7,857 nucleotides of DNA from Cyanobacteria bacterium UBA8803 (GCA_003505715.1 DNXU01000349.1:1-7857), one strand, 5' to 3'; shown: positions 1 through 5,819, counted from the stretch's first letter. Program-made: numbers and translations. Notes: a model not told the origin generated them from the letters alone.

Positions 1-19
1 GATTTTTGTTTAAGTCCCG

Positions 20-766
20 CTAGGCAGAATCCACCGAGACTCTCCCAGCTGCTCCAAACCGTGGAATTCGACGGGAGGTTTCACCTGCGATCACCGGACG
101 ATCTTCGGCTGTAATTCCGCCATCTACAACTCCAACAACAATGCCTTCACCTCGATAGCCATCTGCCCAAATGCGATCGACTCCCAAGTATACAGCGACA
201 TCTGTAATGGTTCCCTTGGCAGTACCTGGAGTGCAGTCGCAAGTCCCGATGGGGCAAGTTCCAAAGGCGGGAGTGGAGGATACAGAAGTTAACCCTTCCT
301 TTTGCATCAGCAGACTTGTGAAGGGCGCAATGGGTGTATCTGGATACACCTTAATCACATTGGGTTGTGCTTCAAGTTCCGGAATCTGGTTTTCTTCAAT
401 CTGTCCCCGTACAATCACCACCTCTTCATCGACTGCAAGCTGAGCTGCCATTTCTTGAGATGGACTCATGGGGATTGCTTCGTAGCTGGTGTCCAAATGG
501 AAGCTGTCAGGGGTGTTGTTCTGTGCCAGTTGCAATGCAGCCATTCCCTGGCTTTTTGGCAATCGCATTTCCACTAAAACGAACTGCAAGTTACTTGAAG
601 ATCCACCACTGTCATTCATACCCTTAGGGTACATACCACTCTGGTTTGGTGCCGAATCCATACTAAATGATGGCATCTGATCTGAATTGGACTCTGGGTT
701 CATGCTAAAGGATGACATTTCTCCACTTCCCAATTGTCTTCCACTCATGTTTGCGCGATCGCTCAT
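20..766 (-). pseudogene. N-terminal fragment of a subtilisin-like (S8) serine protease
   Basis: The 248-codon frame starts at an ATG with a strong Shine-Dalgarno (AAGGAG at 775-780, 8-base spacing). Residues 1-60 are low-complexity, rich in Ser, Met, Asn and Gly. Residues 61-147 look like an inhibitor/propeptide-type region. A Cys-rich CPIGTCDC stretch lies at 171-178, and the start of the S8 catalytic domain (GIVVGVVDGG, probable catalytic Asp215) at 208-217. The similarity I recognise stops around residue 235 (RRIPR). After it come 12 unrelated residues and a stop. The catalytic His and Ser and most of the domain are therefore missing, and neither alternative frame between bases 1 and 60 looks like the expected continuation. 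S8 proteases of this cyanobacterial type are, from memory, about twice this length. I infer a truncated gene broken by rearrangement near base 55. It cannot be an active protease as read; a translated propeptide-like remnant remains possible. Confidence 0.7.
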
Positions 767-847
767 TTCCGGTTCTCCTTAGAAATTTGCTATGGTAATC
801 AAGCTACATTCATCGGCTTTTGGCCAATGCTTTAAACCCCATTGTGG

Positions 848-944
848 GGAAGACAACGCTCAATCGCCCAGTCGCATTTTCAAGTGACACTCATTTGTGC
901 GACACCCATGCTATTGGGACTTAAACATATTTAAGCGATCGCAC
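848..944 (+). repeat. Repeat A, copy 1 (97 bp)
   Basis: Aligns without gaps to 3085-3181, with 8 mismatches in 97 bases (at 862, 866, 881, 899, 901, 919, 926 and 936). It contains an inverted pair GTCGCA (871-876) / TGCGAC (898-903) around GTGACA, a near-perfect 16-base palindrome at 920-935 and a HIP1 octamer at 935-942. No reading frame is shared by the copies. A non-coding end of a degenerate mobile element is possible but unproven. Confidence 0.85.
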
Positions 945-966
945 GCCTTTTTCCCCTATCTCCTGT

Positions 967-1024
967 AGGGGCGACCCGCTGTTTGGGGATTGGGTAGATG
1001 CCCATAGAACTTATTGGTCGCCCT
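967..1024. repeat. GTAGGGGCGACC-type inverted repeat
   Basis: The left arm AGGGGCGACC (967-976) pairs with GGTCGCCCT (1016-1024), giving nine base pairs with one bulged G. The loop holds a smaller TGGG/CCCA hairpin. Arms of this kind flank small non-autonomous repeats scattered in many cyanobacterial genomes (family knowledge, from memory). The right arm overlaps the first bases of repeat B1. The second B copy lacks the left arm. Confidence 0.6.
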
Positions 1025-1092
1025 GGATGGGGCTTCTTTCTTGATACTCATTAGTTGGGTATCTTTACCAAGTGCCCAACCTACAAATTACT
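1018..1092. repeat. Repeat B, copy 1 (75 bp), containing a GTTGGG...CCCAAC hairpin
   Basis: Matches 3426-3486. The first 15 bases (1018-1032) are identical to 3426-3440. Bases 1033-1046 are absent from the other copy. The rest aligns without gaps to the shared tail CCCAACCTACAAATTACT. An 8-base-pair hairpin (1054-1061 with 1073-1080, one G-T wobble) forms its core. It resembles the GTTGGGT...ACCCAACCTACA repeats common in cyanobacteria. Confidence 0.8.
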
Positions 1093-1170
1093 AAACTTTT
1101 TTAAAAAAATATCCGGGTGGACTATGAGATTTTTAGTAGAAATACTTAATTTATCGTCCAATAAGCAGAG
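1093..1170 (+). promoter_or_regulatory. Repeat C, copy 1: probable promoter/leader of the PEP-CTERM gene
   Basis: This 78-bp segment ends 2 bases before the ATG at 1173 and is AT-rich, with a short purine-rich AGCAGAG that may act as a weak ribosome binding site. It aligns without gaps to 3008-3085 with 12 mismatches. Because it lies entirely upstream of a start codon and includes the presumed binding site, I read it as a conserved promoter/leader. I could not place convincing -35 and -10 boxes. Confidence 0.5.
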
Positions 1171-1172
1171 AA

Positions 1173-1937
1173 ATGAGGAAACCTGTAATAGCTAGCCTGA
1201 AAAACTTAGCAATCTCAAGTACGCTCGCCTCCATTAGTGCATTGATCGGCAGCGTTGTACTAACCACTCAACCTGGACAGGCAACAACCATTACTCTGGA
1301 GTTTGATTCTCTCCCCAGCCAGCAAGGTTGGGCTTATTACGGTGTTCCTGACTATATTCCTGAATCTAGCGTTTTTTCTACAGATGGTACAAAGCTGTTG
1401 CAAAACAGTATGGGGACTGGACTATACAGTTCAGGCAGTAATTATTACCGCCTTTGGGGCGTGCCAGATCCCAACTTACCCTTTACTTTAGAAGTCAGAG
1501 CTAGAGTGCTTCAAGAAGAAACCAATGTCTCCTATGAAAACTCTTTTGGCTTCTTCTTCGGCGCAACTTTTGGTTCAGATGCGGTTGCCATTGCCATCAG
1601 CCCCAATCGAATTCAGCTAGCGGATTATACACCTGTCAGTCGCACAATTGATAATCGGCAATTTCACACGTATCTTCTCAGAGGCCAAGTAGGAAAAGGA
1701 TTTGATTTTTTAGTTGATAATGTGCTGATTTATCAGGGAGATTTTCTCAAAGGCGACTATCCCAGCCTGTTGTTATTCGGAGACGGAACCGGGGGAACAA
1801 ACGCCCAGGCTGAATTGACGTATTTTCGCTTTAGCCAAGCTCATCCAAACTCTCAATCAGTGCCTGAACCACTTAGTCTATTGGGAATAATTGGGGCTAC
1901 TAGTTTAGGCTTGCTCATGAAACACAATTCAAAATAA
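1173..1937 (+). CDS. PEP-CTERM sorting-domain protein, probable exported LamG-like protein
   Basis: The 254-residue product has a classical signal peptide: Arg/Lys at residues 2-3 and 10, a hydrophobic core at about 12-31, and likely cleavage after Ala37. The C-terminus carries a PEP-CTERM signal: VPEP at 230-233, a hydrophobic segment of about 16 residues, then a short basic tail (KHNSK). In this family the tail is a sorting signal recognised and removed by a membrane exosortase, and the protein is exported to the surface or matrix. The body (about 40-220) looks like a beta-sandwich. FHTYLLRG (164-171) and FLVDNVLIYQGDF (179-191) recall the concanavalin/LamG pattern, but I cannot name a ligand. 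The gene converges on the neighbouring PEP-CTERM gene with 42 bases between stop codons. The start is fixed by position and signal peptide; the ribosome binding site is weak. Repeat C lies directly upstream. Confidence 0.85.
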   Translation: MRKPVIASLKNLAISSTLASISALIGSVVLTTQPGQATTITLEFDSLPSQQGWAYYGVPDYIPESSVFSTDGTKLLQNSMGTGLYSSGSNYYRLWGVPDPNLPFTLEVRARVLQEETNVSYENSFGFFFGATFGSDAVAIAISPNRIQLADYTPVSRTIDNRQFHTYLLRGQVGKGFDFLVDNVLIYQGDFLKGDYPSLLLFGDGTGGTNAQAELTYFRFSQAHPNSQSVPEPLSLLGIIGATSLGLLMKHNSK

Positions 1938-1979
1938 GTACCTATAGAAGGACTGGAATTTTAACTAGATTTAGTTCAA

Positions 1980-2870
1980 TTAGCTATCCACATCTTTTTG
2001 TTGCCAGAAGCGCTTTAATAGAGAACCAGCACCGCAAGCCCCGAATGCTAATAAACATAATGTAGAAGAAGGTTCGGGAACGCTTTCCCGGTCAACTGGG
2101 ACTATCGGGACTATTATGCTGGGCGAAGTTGCACCTGCAAAACCTGTACCAAACCTTCCATGATGACCATTCCCACTCAGATCTGATACCCAAGTCAAGC
2201 TGTTTTGCTGAAAGTAATCTTCCAAGTTGAAGTTGTACAAAATCTGGGTACTGCTATCTGAAGAAAGATCTCCTAAAGGTATCTCAAAGCTATTGCCGCT
2301 GTAGCGTGCTACATTAGAAATTCGCAGCGTATCTAGATGACCGATGAAGCTATTATAGACATTTCCATTACGGGAAATTGCCCCCAGAAAGCCACCACCA
2401 TTAGAATCCCAGATATCTCCTACACCAGGACGACTAGCTACTATCTGACCGTCAAGGTAAAGGCGTTGCGTACCTCCGCCTTGAACAAAAGCAATGTGAT
2501 GCCAGGTATCTGTTGCTATCGAGATACTTGTTGTTAAAACATTATCCGTATATAAAGGAAAATTAAAGCCAAATAAACTACTTGGTCCAGCCGCCAGCGT
2601 TTTGTCTTCATAACTATCCGTAAATTCATTAAATACGAATCCGAAAGCGCCTACGTTACTGGGAAAGTAAATACGAGCTTCGTAAGTGGATTCAGCTCCC
2701 AGCCAAGTCTGACCAGAAATCTCAATTGTATCCTGCGGATTGTCGAAGAAGATATTTGGACGATCAAAAACCGTATTGCCGTAGGCCGTACCGACTCCAC
2801 CCAGAGCAAGACATGCTGCACCAGTGGTAGCCAAAACAATTTTCCTACCAAATCGCTTGATCTGATTCAT
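1980..2870 (-). CDS. LamG-domain PEP-CTERM protein
   Basis: The 296-residue product begins with a signal peptide (basic residues 5-10, hydrophobic core about 11-27, likely cleavage after AYG at 31). Residues about 35-220 form a LamG/concanavalin A-like lectin domain. TWHHIAF at 122-128, LYLDGQ at 137-142 and the HLDTLRISNVARY stretch at 178-190 are typical LamG landmarks. A second short motif, LSGNGHHG (231-238), also recalls this fold. The C-terminus has VPEP at 264-267, a hydrophobic segment and a basic end (KRFWQQK), the exosortase-processed PEP-CTERM tail. The protein is probably exported and may bind glycans or matrix, though the ligand cannot be read from sequence. It is convergent with another PEP-CTERM gene. 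No Shine-Dalgarno precedes the ATG, but a TTGACA-type promoter lies upstream. Confidence 0.88.
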   Translation of the reverse strand: MNQIKRFGRKIVLATTGAACLALGGVGTAYGNTVFDRPNIFFDNPQDTIEISGQTWLGAESTYEARIYFPSNVGAFGFVFNEFTDSYEDKTLAAGPSSLFGFNFPLYTDNVLTTSISIATDTWHHIAFVQGGGTQRLYLDGQIVASRPGVGDIWDSNGGGFLGAISRNGNVYNSFIGHLDTLRISNVARYSGNSFEIPLGDLSSDSSTQILYNFNLEDYFQQNSLTWVSDLSGNGHHGRFGTGFAGATSPSIIVPIVPVDRESVPEPSSTLCLLAFGACGAGSLLKRFWQQKDVDS

Positions 2871-2898
2871 AGATATAAATAAATTTTCATGCTCTTAT

Positions 2899-2927
2899 TT
2901 TAAATAAAATCATCAATATGTTGTCAA
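2899..2927 (-). promoter_or_regulatory. Candidate promoter of the LamG PEP-CTERM gene
   Basis: On the minus strand a perfect -35 box TTGACA (2922-2927) is followed after 17 bases by TTTAAA (2899-2904) as the -10, about 30 bases before the ATG. The -35 is consensus and the -10 is imperfect, so the call rests on spacing and position. Confidence 0.5.
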
Positions 2928-2940
2928 GTTATTTTTGACA
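2922..2940. promoter_or_regulatory. Inverted repeat TGTCAA-N7-TTGACA overlapping the -35 box
   Basis: Two perfect 6-base arms separated by 7 bases. One arm is the -35 box of the minus-strand candidate promoter and the other is a TTGACA facing right. No good -10 follows on the plus strand, so this is either a small operator-like palindrome or coincidence in AT-rich DNA. Confidence 0.25.
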
Positions 2941-3007
2941 ATGAATAACTTTTCTGTGCGAATAATCTTAGCTCTTTTTTACTTTCTAAACAAAATTATA
3001 GTTAGAA

Positions 3008-3085
3008 AAACTTTCTTTAAAAAATATCCGGATCTACTATTAAATTTTTATTATAAATATTTAATTTATCCTCTAATAAGCAGAG
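3008..3085 (+). repeat. Repeat C, copy 2: orphan promoter/leader
   Basis: Gap-free match to 1093-1170 (66 of 78 bases identical), the segment immediately before the PEP-CTERM start codon at 1173. Here no gene follows. The similarity ends at the AGCAGAG, where the ATG would come 2 bases later, and repeat A2 begins at the same base. I infer a leader left behind after loss of a related coding region. Confidence 0.8.
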
Positions 3086-3181
3086 GAAGACAACGCTCGA
3101 TCACCCAGTCGCATTTTTAAGTGACACTCATTTGTCCAACACCCATGCTATTGGGGCTTAAATATATTTAAGTGATCGCAC
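3085..3181 (+). repeat. Repeat A, copy 2 (97 bp)
   Basis: Gap-free match to 848-944, 89 of 97 identical. It contains a perfect 16-base palindrome CTTAAATATATTTAAG (3157-3172), of which the first copy has a one-mismatch version. Its right end is the breakpoint of xisI: read on the minus strand, A2 supplies the last seven codons and the stop of the truncated frame. Confidence 0.85.
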
Positions 3182-3370
3182 TCGTTCCCAATGGACAATA
3201 CAACGATAAACCCGATTAAGCTGTTGCCATCCCACATTCATCCATTGGTAATGATCCCGCTCAGTGTCAAAGATAAGTTGCACTTCGACTTCATCATCTG
3301 AAACATCATCTTTGGCGTACTGGCTCAGTAATATTTGAATGTACTCCCGATATTGAGCTACCTTGTCCAT
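3158..3370 (-). pseudogene. xisI: Truncated xisI (fdxN-element excision controlling factor family)
   Basis: Residues 1-60 carry the recognisable start of the XisI family: MDKVAQYR at 1-8, LIFDTERDHYQW at 32-43, NVGW at 45-48 and RVYRC at 53-57. Intact XisI proteins are about 110 residues, so roughly the C-terminal half is missing. The last seven residues (VRSLKYI) and the stop are encoded wholly by repeat A2, showing where the gene was cut. A Shine-Dalgarno-like GAGGTG lies 8 bases before the ATG, and the start lies inside the end of xisH, the usual overlapping arrangement. XisH and XisI are needed with the recombinase XisF for excision of the fdxN element in heterocystous Anabaena, but homologs are widespread and their general role is unclear. 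The fragment is unlikely to work. Confidence 0.8.
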
Positions 3371-3425
3371 CGCACTATCACCTCATTAACTGGGTCATAC
3401 ACAATTATCAAGACCTGATACCGTT
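3358..3425 (-). pseudogene. xisH: C-terminal remnant of xisH
   Basis: Upstream of and overlapping xisI by 13 bases, the minus strand reads KRYQVLIIVYDPVNEVIVRW (the last 22 codons, less the first A and the final TR) before a TAG at 3358-3360. This matches the C-terminus I know for XisH, a PD-(D/E)XK-like protein of about 138 residues always paired with XisI. Reading further upstream, the frame enters repeat B2 at 3426 and meets a stop within 10 codons, so the first ~115 codons are gone. The retained overlap with xisI shows that this was once an ordinary xisHI pair. Confidence 0.7.
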
Positions 3426-3486
3426 TCGCCCTGGATGGGGTTCATTAGTTGGATCTCGTTACCAAAGACCCAACCTACAAATTACT
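3426..3486. repeat. Repeat B, copy 2 (61 bp)
   Basis: Matches 1018-1092 with a 14-base internal deletion. Its left end coincides with the breakpoint of xisH. The hairpin is kept (3448-3455 with 3467-3474), including one A-T to C-G change on both arms relative to copy 1. It ends 11 bases from the pepP stop. On the pepP transcript it could fold just downstream of the gene, but no U-run follows, so it is not a standard terminator. Confidence 0.75.
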
Positions 3487-3497
3487 GCATTTTTTGG

Positions 3498-4790
3498 TCA
3501 CTTAGGAACGCCAGCAGTTAGCACTTCATGCCCCTCTACAGTCAGCAATACATCATCTTCAATCCGAATGCCAATTCCGCGCCAACGATCATCAATAGCT
3601 GGCTGGCCCTCAAGGGGTTGCACATCAGAACCGATATAAAGTCCTGGTTCTACTGTCACCACATGACCTGGTTGCAAAACTTGCCAGTTTTCACCATGCT
3701 TGTAGAATCCAGCATCATGAACATCTAGTCCTAGCCAATGTCCAGTGCGGTGCATGTAGAAGGGTTTGTACTTCTCCTCTTTAATAATCTCCTCAATGTC
3801 ACCAGCCAACAGACCTAAATCCATCAATCCCTCGACTAAAACCCGCACAGCAGCTTCGTGAAATAAATTGTAGGGGTTCCCCGGTTGGACTTGAGCGATC
3901 GCGGCCAACTGCGCCTTCAGTACAATGTCGTAAATAATCTTTTGTTCTGGGGTAAACTTACCGCTCAGGGGAAAGGTACGGGTAATATCGGCGTTGTAAT
4001 AACCATAGGAGCAACCAGCATCAATCAGCAGCAAGTCACCCTCCTGCATCTGGCGATTGTTTTCAACGTAGTGCAGGATGCAGCTATTAGCACCGGAGGC
4101 CACAATGGAGGGATAGGCTGGCCCTAAAGCCCCTCGTTGCCGAAAGATATGTTCTAACTCCGCTTGCACTTCATACTCGTAACGTCCCGGTTTCGCAAAC
4201 TCCCGGGCGTAGTTGTGGGCGTCAACGGAGATGGCTACAGCTTGGCGCATCATGGCCAACTCAGTGGGACTCTTCACCAGGCGCATGGCATGGAGAATTG
4301 GATGGGTAGACTCGATCGCCATCGGGCCAGTGCCGCGCTTGGAATAGGTGGCCATCAACTGCTGCCAATGGTCGAGGATAACAGCATTGAAATCGCGATC
4401 GCGTCCTAAGTGGAAATAAATCCGATCCGCCTTTTCCAAATACTGGGGCAACTTCTCATTCAGTTCTGTAATTGGATACGCCTCATCCGCCCCAAACTTT
4501 TCTTTTGCTGCCTCCACCCCCGTCCGGTAACCCGTCCAGACCTCTTTTTCCCGTTCTTTGGGTTGCACGAACAGCACAAATCGGTGTTCTGAATGATGAG
4601 GGGCAAGGACAGCTACCGCTTCCGGTTCATTAAAACCTGTTAGGTAAAAGAAATCGCTCTCTTGGCGAAAATTGTATTCAACATCGTTGTGCATGACAGC
4701 AAGGGGGGCGCTGCGCAAGATGGCAGTCCCGTTACCAATCTTTGCCATGAACTGCTCGCGGCGCTCTTGATACTCTGTTTGCAGAATCAT
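3498..4790 (-). CDS. pepP: Xaa-Pro aminopeptidase (aminopeptidase P, M24B)
   Basis: The 430-residue protein is a full-length cytosolic aminopeptidase P, which removes an N-terminal residue preceding proline in peptides. An N-terminal creatinase-like domain (about 1-170) precedes the pita-bread catalytic domain (about 175-425). All five metal ligands are visible: Asp257 in IDAG, Asp268 in ADITRTF, His351 in HRTGHWLGLDVHD, Glu381 in TVEPGLYIG and Glu411 in RIEDDVL. They correspond to D260, D271, H354, E383 and E406 of the E. coli enzyme. Supporting histidines His240 (ILHY) and His358 (VHD) are present. Length and motifs are normal, so this should be active with two Mn-type metal ions. It lies 108 bases downstream of nadK on the same strand, with its own promoter-like sequence in the gap. 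The sequence before the ATG is purine-rich (AAAGAGA) rather than a clear Shine-Dalgarno. Confidence 0.95.
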   Translation of the reverse strand: MILQTEYQERREQFMAKIGNGTAILRSAPLAVMHNDVEYNFRQESDFFYLTGFNEPEAVAVLAPHHSEHRFVLFVQPKEREKEVWTGYRTGVEAAKEKFGADEAYPITELNEKLPQYLEKADRIYFHLGRDRDFNAVILDHWQQLMATYSKRGTGPMAIESTHPILHAMRLVKSPTELAMMRQAVAISVDAHNYAREFAKPGRYEYEVQAELEHIFRQRGALGPAYPSIVASGANSCILHYVENNRQMQEGDLLLIDAGCSYGYYNADITRTFPLSGKFTPEQKIIYDIVLKAQLAAIAQVQPGNPYNLFHEAAVRVLVEGLMDLGLLAGDIEEIIKEEKYKPFYMHRTGHWLGLDVHDAGFYKHGENWQVLQPGHVVTVEPGLYIGSDVQPLEGQPAIDDRWRGIGIRIEDDVLLTVEGHEVLTAGVPK

Positions 4791-4824
4791 TCTCTTTAGA
4801 AGTCTGACTGATCTAGCGGTTATT

Positions 4825-4848
4825 TGCTAACTCTATGGTAAGTTAGCA
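4825..4848. promoter_or_regulatory. 8-bp perfect inverted repeat upstream of pepP
   Basis: TGCTAACT (4825-4832) and AGTTAGCA (4841-4848) are exact reverse complements with an 8-base spacer. They lie 35-58 bases before the pepP ATG and 51-74 bases past the nadK stop. No T-run follows on the minus strand, so an intrinsic terminator for nadK is unlikely. An operator for pepP or an mRNA hairpin fits better. Confidence 0.4.
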
Positions 4849-4858
4849 TCTTATTCAA
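4830..4858 (-). promoter_or_regulatory. Possible pepP promoter
   Basis: On the minus strand TTGAAT (4853-4858) is followed after 17 bases by TAGAGT (4830-4835). Spacing is ideal but the -10 matches the consensus only partly. The inverted repeat at 4825-4848 covers the -10 and most of the spacer, so a protein binding there would block it. Confidence 0.3.
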
Positions 4859-4898
4859 AATTCTGCGCCCTTTGCGTTAAAAACCAGTATTTAACTGC

Positions 4899-5819
4899 CT
4901 AATTACGGTGATTGTTACTATAACGAATTCTCGCCCCAGCCCAATTCAGCTTCTCCCGTAAAGTCTGGTAATAAGAATAATTTTCTCGCAAAATAATAAA
5001 CTTAGCATAAAAATCAGCCATCCGGACATCCACACGCTGTCCCGGCCAAATTGCAGTAGCCAAAACCCCATCTGTCCACAGCTTAGTATTTAGTTCGTAA
5101 TCACCGAGAGGCCAAATACTCACAACTGAACCAGAAGGCAGAACTAAAGGACGGCTGGAAAGACTTAAAGGGCAAATCGGCGTTACTACAATTGCTTCCA
5201 TGCCATCATGTAAAATCGGGCCGTTAGCAGAGAGGGTATAACAAGTCGAACCAGTAGGTGTTGCCACAATTAGCCCATCTCCCTGGTACTGATCCACTAC
5301 TTCCCCGTCAATTTCCATCTCCAGAATCGAGGTGATCATCCGATCCGCTGAAGCAGGTTTGACGCACATTTCATTAAGAGCCAAAAAGCGATCGCTCATC
5401 GGTGCCGTATTAATGCGATCGCCATCAAACACCGACGCCTGCACCATCATCCGCCGCTGGACGGCATAGCGATCCTCTAATAATCTAGCCCAAACATGCT
5501 CGGGATCTTTGAATTCCTCAAATGCTTCAGTAAGAAACCCCAAATGGCCCCCCACATTTACGGCTAAAATGGGGATACCTGCTGGAGCAAGGTGTCGCGC
5601 TGCTGCCAGCGCAGTGCCATCACCACCCAATACCACCGCTAGATCGATCCTGTCCGTCACAGAGGCTAAAAATACAGGGAAGGGATTATCCTTGGGGCCA
5701 CTGGGTCCGACGAGAACGTGACAGTTGCGTTTTTCTAATTGCCTAGCGCATTTTTCTGCCCAGGCTCGGCTTTGAGAGTCTGTGGCTTTATAAACTATAA
5801 TGACTTGGTTGAGCTGCAC
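4899..5819 (-). CDS. nadK: NAD kinase (NAD+ to NADP+)
   Basis: The 306-residue protein phosphorylates NAD+ to NADP+ using ATP in the cytoplasm. Family motifs are in place: GGDGT at 65-69 with catalytic Asp67, LNE at 148-150, TPTGST at 188-193, SANGP at 197-201 (the Gly-rich loop with Asn replacing a more usual Gly), and CPLSLSSRPLVLP at 216-228. The length is normal. The start is GTG (5817-5819), chosen because the following MQLNQVIIVYKA agrees with the N-terminus I remember for one of the two NAD kinase types in cyanobacteria; no clear Shine-Dalgarno precedes it. Cyanobacteria commonly have two NAD kinase paralogues, so another gene may exist elsewhere. It lies 125 bases after urtE on the same strand. 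That gap shows no strong promoter or terminator, so read-through from the urt operon is possible. Confidence 0.93.
   Translation of the reverse strand: MQLNQVIIVYKATDSQSRAWAEKCARQLEKRNCHVLVGPSGPKDNPFPVFLASVTDRIDLAVVLGGDGTALAAARHLAPAGIPILAVNVGGHLGFLTEAFEEFKDPEHVWARLLEDRYAVQRRMMVQASVFDGDRINTAPMSDRFLALNEMCVKPASADRMITSILEMEIDGEVVDQYQGDGLIVATPTGSTCYTLSANGPILHDGMEAIVVTPICPLSLSSRPLVLPSGSVVSIWPLGDYELNTKLWTDGVLATAIWPGQRVDVRMADFYAKFIILRENYSYYQTLREKLNWAGARIRYSNNHRN

Larger units (their letters stand above)
767..1172. other. 406-bp repeat-rich intergenic region between the S8 fragment and a PEP-CTERM gene
   Basis: No credible coding frame was seen. The stretch is a mosaic: about 80 bases of ordinary leader for the S8 fragment, then repeat A1, a GTAGGGGCGACC inverted repeat, repeat B1 and repeat C1, the last ending 2 bases before the downstream ATG. 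Each is listed separately. A short CCCCA-ttg-TGGGG hairpin (837-849) touches the left end of A1. Confidence 0.75.
2871..3497. other. 627-bp intergenic scar region: leader, C2, A2, xisHI remnant and B2
   Basis: This stretch lies between the 5' end of the LamG gene and the 3' end of pepP and holds no intact gene. Its first ~140 bases are AT-rich promoter DNA. From 3008 on it is a chain of repeat copies and a broken xisH-xisI pair, listed separately. A 61-codon plus-strand frame at 2935-3120 crosses the C2/A2 junction and is not credible. Confidence 0.75.

Noticed and set aside
7..18. 12-base inverted match between the DNA after the S8 fragment stop and bases 916-927 inside repeat A1
   Set aside because: A few 12-base matches are expected by chance in a window of this size, and the similarity does not extend on either side, so it does not show that repeat A cut the protease gene.
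1938..1979. Bidirectional terminator between the convergent PEP-CTERM genes
   Set aside because: Only a weak AACTA/TAGTT hairpin with a 4-base loop is present, with no GC-rich stem or clear T-run, so it cannot be supported as an intrinsic terminator.
2935..3120. 61-codon plus-strand frame in the AT-rich region
   Set aside because: It crosses the C2/A2 junction, is rich in Phe, Leu, Ile and Lys as expected of translated AT-rich DNA, has no ribosome binding site, and matches no family I know.
3426..3486. Repeat B2 hairpin as the intrinsic terminator of pepP
   Set aside because: The stem is present but no run of U follows it in the pepP direction, and the same repeat occurs upstream of a different gene.
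848..3486. CRISPR array
   Set aside because: The repeats are two-copy, long and divergent, with irregular spacing and no cas genes nearby.
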